DNA of 64,000 bases, taken from contig CAJUTL010000006.1 of the NCBI GenBank assembly GCA_910589395.1, positions 36,118 to 100,117 of the forward strand, written 5' to 3'. A model generated the notes under the pieces. The model was not told the DNA's origin, searched no databases, and saw only the letters and a program-made list of their open reading frames with translations. The stretch's first letter is position 1; every line of letters starts with the position of its first letter. This DNA is from an uncultured Oscillospiraceae bacterium (GTDB taxonomy: Bacteria; Bacillota_A; Clostridia; Oscillospirales; Acutalibacteraceae). Shown one piece after another: positions 17,748 through 26,518 of this stretch. The position numbers and the translations under genes were made by a program.

Positions 17748-19587
17748 GGGGCTCTACCTCCGAAAAGAATTGCTTGTACCAGATCAGGAAGGTGTACACC
17801 GTCCAAACCCGGCGGCTGTTGTCGACTTTGCCGTTTTTATGGTCGTCCAAAAGCTTTAAGAGAAGCTCGGTGTGGAAGAATTTCTCCGCGTTTTCACTTT
17901 GGAATTCCGCTTTTACAAGCTCATAATATTTTTCTTCCTTCAGCCACACCCTGGTGGGTACGGGGAAGCCCAGCTTCTTTTTCCCGGCCCATTTTTCCGG
18001 CATGCGCCGAAGGGCCGCCTTCCGCATGGCGAATTTGGTGTTTTCCCTGTTGACCCGATACCTGAGAGGGATCCGCCCCGCCAGGGCCATGATCTTTTTA
18101 TCCAGGAAGGGAACCCGCAGCTCCAGGGAATTTGCCATACTCATTTTATCGGCCTTTAAGAGGATATCTCCCACCATCCACATGTTGAGATCCACAAACT
18201 GCATTTTTGTCACAGCGTCCTTGTCCTGTACCATGTCGTAATAGGGCTTCACCATAGCGGCAGGGGACAGGGCGTCTGTGGGGTGCTTCAGAAGCGCTTT
18301 GCGCTCCTTCTCCGTAAACATATAGGCGTTGCCAATGAAGCGATCCTCCAGTTTTTTGCCCCGGCGTACCAGGAAATTCAACCCCCGGTGGGCGGGCAGC
18401 AGCCCGGCAATGGAACCGATGAGCTTTCGCAGGGGGAAGGGGATCTTATCATACCAGGCGCATTCCAGCGGCTCCTTATAGATATTGTAGCCGCCGAAGA
18501 TCTCGTCGGCGCCCTCGCCGGAAAGTACCACCTTCAGATGCTTCGCGGCGGTATTGCACACGAAATACAGAGCCACGGCGGAGGGATCCGCCAGGGGCTC
18601 GTCCATATGATACTGAATTTTGGGGAAGGTACCCCAGAATTCCTCCGGGGTGATGACCTTGCTGATATTTTTCACCGGGATCTGCCGGGAAAGCTCCTCC
18701 GCATAGCTGATCTCATTGTATTTTGTGCCGTTGTCAAAGCCCACGGTAAAGGTTTTATCCACATGGGCGGAGCAGGCCACATAGCTGGAATCCACCCCGG
18801 AAGAAAGGAAAGAGCCCACCTCCACATCGCTGACCTTGTGCGCTTCGATGGAATCGTCAAAGGTCTTTTCGATCTCATCTACCCAATCGTCGAGGGACTT
18901 GTCCTCTTCGGCGTGAAACTCCGGCAGCCAGTACCGGGTGAATTCCATTTTGCCATCGGCATATTTGAAATAGTGAGCCGGGGGCATTTTATACACGTTT
19001 TTGAAAAAGGTTTCCGGCCCGGGGGAATACTGGAAGGAAAGGTAGTGCTCCAGCGCCCGTTCGTTGAGCTCTTTTTTGAATCCGGGGTGGAACAGGAAGC
19101 TTTTGATCTCCGAGCCGAAAAGCAGGAGCTCTCCCATTTTCGCATAGTACAGGGGCTTGATGCCGAAGAAATCCCGTGCACCAAACAGCTCTTTTTTCTC
19201 TTTGTCCCAAATCACAAAGGCAAACATACCTCTGAGCTTTTGCAGCAGCTGGGGGCCGTATTCCTCATAGCCGTGAAGGATCACTTCGGAATCAGCTTTT
19301 GTTGTAAAGGTGTGCCCCTTGTCAATCAAATCCTCCCGGAGGTCCTGATAATTATAGATCTCTCCGTTAAACAACAGGGCCTTGGTGCCGTCCTCATTGA
19401 GAATGGGCTGTCTGCCGCCTGCAAGGTCGATGATGGAAAGCCGCCGGAAGCCCAGAGAAATATCACCGTCCATATAGTAATCGGCGTCGTCCGGTCCCCG
19501 GTGCCGAATGGCGTCTGTCATGGCGTGCAGTACGCCTTCATCCCGCTGGGTGTTACTGTCGCCGAGAAAGCCAACAAATCCACACAT
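17731..19587 (-). CDS. Asparagine synthetase-type amidotransferase 2
   Basis: A 618-aa paralogue of the enzyme at 12939-14795 with the same architecture: Cys2 glutaminase (MCGFVGFLG, HRGPDDADYY, NGEIYNY) and ATP-pyrophosphatase domain with SSGVDSSYV at about 262. The start at 19587 places Cys2 correctly for N-terminal processing; the frame is open further upstream but those residues are not part of the family. It overlaps the ligase start by 17 nt, so the two are translationally coupled. This makes it the better candidate for amidating the D-Asp added by that ligase. Free asparagine synthesis remains possible for one of the two copies. Confidence 0.87.
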   Translation of the reverse strand: MCGFVGFLGDSNTQRDEGVLHAMTDAIRHRGPDDADYYMDGDISLGFRRLSIIDLAGGRQPILNEDGTKALLFNGEIYNYQDLREDLIDKGHTFTTKADSEVILHGYEEYGPQLLQKLRGMFAFVIWDKEKKELFGARDFFGIKPLYYAKMGELLLFGSEIKSFLFHPGFKKELNERALEHYLSFQYSPGPETFFKNVYKMPPAHYFKYADGKMEFTRYWLPEFHAEEDKSLDDWVDEIEKTFDDSIEAHKVSDVEVGSFLSSGVDSSYVACSAHVDKTFTVGFDNGTKYNEISYAEELSRQIPVKNISKVITPEEFWGTFPKIQYHMDEPLADPSAVALYFVCNTAAKHLKVVLSGEGADEIFGGYNIYKEPLECAWYDKIPFPLRKLIGSIAGLLPAHRGLNFLVRRGKKLEDRFIGNAYMFTEKERKALLKHPTDALSPAAMVKPYYDMVQDKDAVTKMQFVDLNMWMVGDILLKADKMSMANSLELRVPFLDKKIMALAGRIPLRYRVNRENTKFAMRKAALRRMPEKWAGKKKLGFPVPTRVWLKEEKYYELVKAEFQSENAEKFFHTELLLKLLDDHKNGKVDNSRRVWTVYTFLIWYKQFFSEVEPHGGEN

Positions 19588-19745
19588 AGCTTTTTTGACC
19601 GTCCTTTCTGTTCCGTTCTCTTTTTTGCAAAAGAAAAGCAAAGCGCCGCCGCTCTCCCGAAAACCGGCCGAAACCGCGCCCTGCTTTCTAGTATATCCCA
19701 AAAACAGCCTCACAGAGGCAGAGAATGACGGCTTTACCCGTCATT

Positions 19746-19774
19746 ATTTTATCACGTCAGGAAGAAAATGACAA
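19746..19774 (-). promoter_or_regulatory. Sigma-A promoter for amidotransferase 2-ligase operon
   Basis: On the minus strand TTGTCA (19774-19769) and TAAAAT (19751-19746) are separated by 17 bp. The start near 19739 gives a leader of about 150 nt. Confidence 0.6.
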
Positions 19775-19787
19775 ATTTTTTTCAAAA

Positions 19788-19856
19788 CACCACGGAAGCT
19801 TCGTCTTCTGTGATGTTTTACACCACGGAAGTCTCGTTTTCCGTAGTGCTTTGACT
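19788..19856. terminator. Two tandem hairpins after XRE gene
   Basis: Two similar hairpins, each containing CACCACGGAAG and a partly complementary arm (TTCTGTGATG, then TTCCGTAGTG). On the minus strand the second is followed by GTTTTG. They lie just beyond the XRE stop and before the promoter of the next operon, as expected for a terminator. The near repetition of the stem is notable. Confidence 0.55.
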
Positions 19857-19872
19857 TCGCGAAAGCCTTTCT

Positions 19873-20601
19873 TCAGTGTTCCGATTTAGATGATTTTTCC
19901 ACATTTTTGATAAGCTCCATTAAGGCGGGGGCGTGTTGAGGAAATTCCTTTGCCAGGCTTTCCGGCGTCAGGGCAGGGATCGTTTCCCGTTTTACCCCAA
20001 CGCAGTCGCCAATGCTTTCCCCGCTGAGTACATAGCGGCTTTTCGCCTCCGCCATGGCCATGGCGGAATTCATGCTGGCGCCGAACAGCCGGGTATCCAG
20101 AGAAAAAATATCCTGAGAATTTTTAGGGTTAGAGGAATACAGCAGCCGGAAGATCTTGTATACCGCCGCGAAAAGATAGGTGGAAACCTCTCTGGTAAGG
20201 CTTTCGCTATTGATTTTTTTCAAAAGACCGAATACAATACTAAGGGAATTGATCAAAACCCGCCGGTTATATTCTGCGGAAGGCGCGTCCTCCTTTTTTC
20301 CACGGGGCATATCGCCGACGGAAATATCCTGAATAGCCAGCACCGCACCGCTTCGGTGCAGGGTGCGGCCCAGCAGATAATCGCAGGAAACATCGTAATA
20401 ATCTGCGGCTCGGATCACAAAATCCAGACCGCACTCCCGAATTCCCTTTTCGTAATGGGAGAGCAGCGCCTGGGAAATACCCAGATCGGCGGCAACCTTT
20501 TTTTGGCTGTAGCCCCGCTCTTTTCGCAGCAGGGTCAAAAGCCTGGGAAAATCTTCATTCAATTCAAATCTGCCTCTCCGCTTTCCGTTTTCGGTCGTCA
20601 T
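19873..20601 (-). CDS. XRE family transcriptional regulator
   Basis: 242-aa cytoplasmic regulator with an N-terminal HTH_3 domain (about 15-75: LLRKERGYSQKKVAADLGIS, then LLSHYEKGIRE, and a DVSCDYLLGRT turn). The C-terminal two thirds are helical and not recognised. The ATG at 20601 follows AAGGAG with 9 nt spacing, better supported than the upstream in-frame start. It lies upstream of and in the same direction as the cell-wall amidotransferase-ligase operon, separated by hairpins and a promoter, so a regulatory link is possible but unproven. Confidence 0.83.
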   Translation of the reverse strand: MTTENGKRRGRFELNEDFPRLLTLLRKERGYSQKKVAADLGISQALLSHYEKGIRECGLDFVIRAADYYDVSCDYLLGRTLHRSGAVLAIQDISVGDMPRGKKEDAPSAEYNRRVLINSLSIVFGLLKKINSESLTREVSTYLFAAVYKIFRLLYSSNPKNSQDIFSLDTRLFGASMNSAMAMAEAKSRYVLSGESIGDCVGVKRETIPALTPESLAKEFPQHAPALMELIKNVEKSSKSEH

Positions 20602-20673
20602 GAAAATACTCCTTGCCTTTTGTGCTTCACCTGTTTCTGTGAACTGTGGTTTAGAGGGTCTGCTTTTTCTGAG

Positions 20674-20702
20674 ATTATACAATAAGTAAATAGGAAAGTA
20701 AA
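20674..20702 (-). promoter_or_regulatory. Sigma-A promoter for XRE gene
   Basis: Minus strand TTTACT (20702-20697), 17-bp spacer, TATAAT (20679-20674). The leader would be about 66 nt. Confidence 0.6.
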
Positions 20703-20826
20703 GGAAAAAACGGGGAAAAGAGCGGGATTTTCAAAAAATTTGTCTTTTATAGAGAAAAAGGATTCCAAAGAATTTTTTCGGGGGAATTTTTTAACTCCCA
20801 GCTTTTGTGAGAAAGGAAGGCTGTCT

Positions 20827-21513
20827 GTGAAATCTTATGTGATCTATTTGCTCCGCAATATGCCCTGTGAGGGAAATCTGGAGGGGCGCTATATCGGAAG
20901 AACGGAATCTCCTTTGGCGGAAAGCTCGGTAAAGGAACTTTTGGAACTGAAGCGGACCTTTCAATACCCTAAGGCGGAAGCGTTTTATGCCAGTCCCTCC
21001 GTCCGGTGTGTGGATACCTTAAAGCTGCTGTATCCTCAGGCGGAGCCGGAGGTCATTTTGGAAATGGCGGAATGTGATTTTGGGGACTGGGAAAATAAAA
21101 CCGCGGAAGAGCTGAAAAATGAGCCTGGCTTTTCTCAGTGGCTGGAAAGCGGCGGACAGACCGCGCCGCCTCACGGAGAAAGCAGCCCGGTATTTGTACA
21201 GCGGGTATGCATGGGCTTTGAGATGCTGGTGCAAAACCTGATGGCCGCGGGAAAAACCACAGCGGTGCTTGTGACCCATGCCGGGGTACTTACCACCCTT
21301 CTTGCCGCCTATGGCCTCCCCAGGGCCAAGCCCTTGGATTGGATGTGCTCTCCCGGCTGCGGGTACGCCGTGCGGATCACGCCCAGCCTGTGGATGCGTT
21401 CCATGGTCATGGAGGTCATCAGTCAGCTGCCCCAGGGTGAAGAAAACCAGCGCCCGGATCACCTGGTCATCGACCTTGCGAGAGAAGCAGCGGAAAAGGC
21501 TTACGGGGATTAG
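20827..21513 (+). CDS. Histidine phosphatase superfamily protein with altered catalytic motif
   Basis: 228-aa phosphoglycerate-mutase-fold protein. The usual N-terminal RHG motif is replaced by RNM (YLLRNMPCEGNLEGRYIGR), so the phospho-accepting His is Asn. The second conserved His is kept in VTHAG (about 148), and the segment around SPSVRCVDT fits the conserved Arg region. The GTG start at 20827 follows GAAAGGAAGG. The frame is open upstream, but the extra residues fall outside the fold. Relatives include alpha-ribazole and sugar phosphatases. Loss of the nucleophile predicts a pseudoenzyme or binding protein. Its C-terminal about 50 residues extend beyond the core fold. Confidence 0.75.
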   Translation: MKSYVIYLLRNMPCEGNLEGRYIGRTESPLAESSVKELLELKRTFQYPKAEAFYASPSVRCVDTLKLLYPQAEPEVILEMAECDFGDWENKTAEELKNEPGFSQWLESGGQTAPPHGESSPVFVQRVCMGFEMLVQNLMAAGKTTAVLVTHAGVLTTLLAAYGLPRAKPLDWMCSPGCGYAVRITPSLWMRSMVMEVISQLPQGEENQRPDHLVIDLAREAAEKAYGD

Positions 21514-21529
21514 AGGCTGGATACGGGAT

Positions 21530-22388
21530 TCTAGATGTTGGACGAATGAAAGACGAGCGTACATTAGTAATTATCAATTAGTAATTAGTAATGAAGGGCA
21601 AAGTCCGGGCGATAATATAGTTTTATACACAGTTCCTTCCTGTCATTCTGAGGAACGAAGTGACGAAGAATCTTGTCCTTCATTGTCTGAGTAAAGAGAT
21701 GAAGAACGAGATTCTTCACTTCGTTCAGAATGACAAGAGGCAAGAGAGAAGCTTGCTGCTAAATTGTAGTTTAGCAGTTACCCTTGGCTCTCCTGAAAGG
21801 GGTGCTGTGCCCCGGTGGGGCACGTCCAGCACTGACCGAAGCGAAGCGTAGAAAGCAGTCAGCCGATAGGCTGACTGAGGGGGTCCGACCGTATAGCAGA
21901 AAAGGCAGGTTTTATGCTGGATTCCAGCGAGCTGGGACCTCTCCACCACCTGACGGTGGTCCCAGAAGATTGCAAAACAACCTTCTTCCTCTATTCAGGG
22001 GTGAGCGCGTCCCGGTGGGGGGTCTCCAGTGGAGACCTCCCTGACCCGTTCTCAGCTGTCGCTTCGGTTGCTGTGTCCCGGTGGGGCACGTTCAGCAATG
22101 TCTGAGCCGACAGGCGAGAAAGGCAAGGGGTTGCTGCTATTCGTTAGCCCTACAAATCCCAATTTATCGTACTAACCGCCCTCTTGTCATTCTGAGGAAC
22201 AACGTGACGAAGGATCTTGTCCTTAATCCCAGGACGAAAGGACAAAGAACGAGATTCTTCACAAAGAAAGCAAAGCTTGCTTTGCTTTTTGTTCAGTAAT
22301 GACAGGAGGAAGGTGAGTGGATAACCGCCAATTCCAATTTGCCAAACGCTTCCCCCGTCCTTCATTGCTTATTCCTCATTTCTAATTT
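21530..22388. repeat. Gene-free repeat cluster: A copies and long B mosaic
   Basis: No gene is seen. Family A copies lie at 21641-21735 and 22185-22305, the latter with the extra AAGCAAAGCTTGCTTTGC hairpin. Between them, 21780-22135 is a mosaic of GC-rich hairpins (GTGCCCCGGTGGGGCAC, GGTCTCCAGTGGAGACC, CCACCTGACGGTGG) matching 12283-12690. ATTAGTAATTAGTAATGA-type runs lie at 21565-21595. Confidence 0.8.
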
Positions 22389-22432
22389 AAAAAACCGTGT
22401 GGAAAAGATAAGTCCTTTTCCACACGGTTTTT
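22389..22432. terminator. Terminator at the end of glnN
   Basis: An 18-bp stem, left arm 22390-22407 (AAAAACCGTGTGGAAAAG) and right arm 22415-22432, with A/T tails on both sides. It lies just beyond the glnN stop. Confidence 0.85.
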
Positions 22433-22453
22433 AGCAGCATTTTATCAACAAGC

Positions 22454-24568
<2,115 letters not shown>

Positions 24569-24617
24569 CACAGATCACTCTTTTCTCAATATAGATTCAG
24601 ATATGCTTTGGAATACA

Positions 24618-24666
24618 CGTCCTAGCACGAAAGGCGCCGAGGGAAGACCCTTCAGCGCCTTTGCTG
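24618..24666 (-). promoter_or_regulatory. Hairpin in glnN leader
   Basis: On the transcript, AAAGGCGCTGAAGGG pairs with CCCTCGGCGCCTTT, a stem of about 13 bp with a short loop. It begins about a dozen nucleotides after the predicted start. No T-run follows, so it is not a simple terminator; a protein- or ligand-responsive leader or an RNA-stabilising hairpin is possible. Confidence 0.45.
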
Positions 24667-24677
24667 CTATGGGCATT

Positions 24678-24706
24678 ATTGTAGACCAGGCAGCCGGTTT
24701 TGTCAA
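24678..24706 (-). promoter_or_regulatory. Sigma-A promoter of glnN
   Basis: Minus strand TTGACA (24706-24701), 17-bp spacer, TACAAT (24683-24678). The start near 24671 gives a leader of about 100 nt. Confidence 0.75.
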
Positions 24707-24984
24707 TCGTTTTTTCACGATTTTTCCCGATTCTGCAAGCTGCATAGATTGATGCTGCAAATCGGCAAAGAATTCGGTGGAAAATTGCGATAGCCAAGTG
24801 GCCCGGAAGGCTTTCCGAAAAACGGTACGGGATCAGATCACGGGCAGCTTTCCAAATATATGGCGCTTCCTGCTTGACCTATTCCGGATTTCGGGCGATT
24901 TTGAAAAATCTGTAAGTAAGATACGCCCCAGGCTGCCCGGCGTGATGGGAACAGCCTTTCCCCGCGTTCCGGCAAAAGAATGGA

Positions 24985-25190
24985 AAAGCTTGTCGCTGCG
25001 CCAGGTTGCTATAGGCTTCTTCCCAGCTCTGCATGGCGTCAAGGATCGGCTTCAGGCTTTCTCCGAGCTCGGTAAGAGAATATTCCGCCCGGGGCGGTAC
25101 CTTCGCGCATACCTGGCGAAGCGGTACAGAGCCTTTCTGCATCGGGTTCAGGGAAAGCATGTTCTTTTTCTGGAGTTGGCGCAGGGGCAA
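24985..25190 (-). pseudogene. Decayed HxlR-type regulator fragment
   Basis: The minus-strand frame contains VPPRAEYSLTELGESLKPIL, then DAMQSWEEAY, the C-terminal wing and last helix of the HxlR winged-helix family. The upstream part that should hold the recognition helix is garbled (RQLQKKNML) and no family N-terminus is found before the run of nine C at 25194-25202. I read this as the 3' part of a broken gene. Not translated as a functional protein, most likely. Confidence 0.6.
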
Positions 25191-25202
25191 ATACCCCCCC
25201 CC

Positions 25203-25364
25203 GGAATCATCAAATACCCCTTCTGGCAGATGACGGCGGAAAGCCCCAGGGCGGTGTACGCCTGCATAAATTTAGGGGAAATGGTCTGTCCGGAGGAGAT
25301 CAAAAAGCAATCCCTGTATATCGACAGGGATATTGCCGAGGTGCTGGATGTGATCAGGCAATAG
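25203..25364 (+). pseudogene. Unidentified 3' coding remnant
   Basis: Downstream of the nine-C run, the plus strand reads a coherent C-terminus (YPFWQMTAESPRAVYACINL, then CPEEIKKQSLYIDRDIAEVL) ending at a stop codon, with codon use like real genes. The frame extends leftward only through DNA that is antisense to the HxlR fragment, so the 5' part of this gene is missing. I do not recognise the protein. The nine-C run may mark the junction of two truncated genes. Confidence 0.4.
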
Positions 25365-25387
25365 GAAACGGGAAGAAAGCTTCCAGT

Positions 25388-25458
25388 GAAAACTTAATAG
25401 AAGCGGGAAAATGCTGTTGTTTTTCAAAACGGCAGGCTTTCCCGTTTCTGTTTTCATT
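25388..25458. terminator. Imperfect hairpin before arsR promoter
   Basis: AGCGGGAAA and TTTCCCGTTTCT form an imperfect stem with an inner GCTG/CGGC pair, followed by TGTTTTCATTTC. It lies downstream of the truncated genes and could stop read-through into the metal operon. Confidence 0.4.
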
Positions 25459-25533
25459 TCAGGTCATAAAATGAACCGGGCTATATTGGGCGCCATATAT
25501 CTGAAAAATTTGAAAGAATTTTCTTCTTAAGGG

Positions 25534-25562
25534 TTGACAAACAGAAAAGTTTTGCATATCAT
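25534..25562 (+). promoter_or_regulatory. Sigma-A promoter of arsR operon
   Basis: TTGACA (25534-25539), 17-bp spacer, TATCAT (25557-25562). The start is predicted near 25569, inside the operator. Confidence 0.8.
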
Positions 25563-25580
25563 ATGAACAATAGCTCATAT
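25561..25580 (+). promoter_or_regulatory. ArsR/SmtB-type operator
   Basis: ATATGAACAATAGCTCATAT is a 6-8-6 inverted repeat (ATATGA/TCATAT) overlapping the -10 and start site. Inverted ATATGAAC-like half-sites are the standard operator of metal-sensing ArsR/SmtB repressors, so metal binding by the regulator should relieve repression. Confidence 0.75.
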
Positions 25581-25596
25581 GAAAGGGCGTTGGTGT

Positions 25597-25959
25597 ATGG
25601 CGAAAGCAAAAGGGGTCCCCAGGTGCGAGTATCTTTGCGTGCATCAGGAGGTCGTAGACCGGGTGAACCGGGAAATGCCGGAGGAAGAGCTGCTCTTTGA
25701 CCTGGCGGAGCTGTTTAAGATCTTCGGGGATTCCACCCGGGTGAAAATTTTGTTTGTACTGTTTGAAGCGGAAATGTGCGTGTGCGATATCGCGCAGCTT
25801 TTGGGCATGACCCAGTCGGCCATTTCCCACCAGCTTCAGGTTTTGAAAAAAAGCAAGCTGGTAAAATACCGCAGGGAAGGAAAGACCGTGTTTTACACAC
25901 TGGCGGACAGCCACGTGCGGACGATCCTGGACCAGGGCATGGAGCATATCACGGAGTAA
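25597..25959 (+). CDS. ArsR/SmtB-family metal-sensing repressor
   Basis: 120-aa winged-helix repressor. The HTH is CDIAQLLGMTQSAISHQLQVL and the wing follows in KYRREGKTVFYTLAD. Candidate metal ligands are Cys10 and Cys14 in the N-terminal CEYLC and Cys61/Cys63 in EMCVCD, the alpha-3 position used by ArsR/CadC-type sensors; this favours a thiophilic metal such as Cd, Pb or Zn. The ATG at 25597 is preferred to the in-frame ATG at 25579 because the latter lies inside the operator about 10 nt from the start site, whereas AAAGGG precedes 25597. Likely controls the HMA protein and P-type ATPase downstream. Confidence 0.87.
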   Translation: MAKAKGVPRCEYLCVHQEVVDRVNREMPEEELLFDLAELFKIFGDSTRVKILFVLFEAEMCVCDIAQLLGMTQSAISHQLQVLKKSKLVKYRREGKTVFYTLADSHVRTILDQGMEHITE

Positions 25960-25972
25960 GGCCTTCGGTTTT

Positions 25973-26189
25973 AGGCAACACCGCACAAAGACCGGACAGA
26001 GGCCTTGTACACAATTTGCTCGCATAGTTTCCGTCATAGCGCACAGCTTTCGTTTGCCGAAATCGCAAGACCATAAATGGTCTGATTGGCTGTGCTCGAT
26101 CTGTGCACTCTGACGAAAAATCTGAAGAGTTAATCGGAGATTAACTCTTGTGCAGCTTCTTGCGCACAATCTCTGTGTGGTGTCGCCTT
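25973..26189. repeat. Family G repeat element, copy 1
   Basis: About 217 bp bounded by AGGCAACACCGCACAAAGA and TCTCTGTGTGGTGTCGCCT. Internal landmarks CACACAATTTGCT-like, CCGTCATAGCGCACAGC and GCACTCTGACGAAAAATCTG are shared in order with 50671-50846. It separates arsR from the HMA gene. The central region differs between copies. Confidence 0.75.
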
Positions 26190-26223
26190 TACAAAAAAAT
26201 TTGAAATAAGGGAGTGTCGGTAC

Positions 26224-26442
26224 ATGAAAAAGAAATTTGACCTGTTGGATCTGGATTGCGCGAACTGCGCGGCAAAAATGGAGGCAGCCATCAAAAAGAT
26301 AGACGGCGTGAACGACGCCTCGGTAAGCTTTATGACACAGAAGCTCATGGTAGACGCCGAGGACAGTCGCTTTGAGGAAATTTTGAAGCAGATCGTAAAG
26401 GCCTGCAAAAAGGTGGAGCCGGACTGCACGATCATGCTGTAA
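26224..26442 (+). CDS. Heavy-metal-associated (HMA) domain protein
   Basis: 72-aa single-domain metallochaperone-like protein with the ferredoxin-like HMA fold. Metal-binding Cys12 and Cys15 are in DLDCANCAAKME. It should pass soft metal ions to, or regulate, the P-type ATPase encoded 76 bp downstream, which lacks its own N-terminal HMA domain. In many genomes this domain is fused to the pump; here it is a separate gene. A GTAAAG/TTTACTT hairpin lies in the gap between the two genes. Confidence 0.88.
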   Translation: MKKKFDLLDLDCANCAAKMEAAIKKIDGVNDASVSFMTQKLMVDAEDSRFEEILKQIVKACKKVEPDCTIML

Positions 26443-26518
26443 AAACCCGGAAATTATGCAAACTTATAGAATTAAGTAAAGCTAATTTACTTTACATGGG
26501 AATGGGGCGAATTCTATT

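Noticed and set aside
24777..25364. A 195-codon plus-strand ORF treated as one gene
   Set aside because: Its left two thirds are antisense to recognisable HxlR sequence. Only the last third looks like real coding, so it is listed as a remnant.
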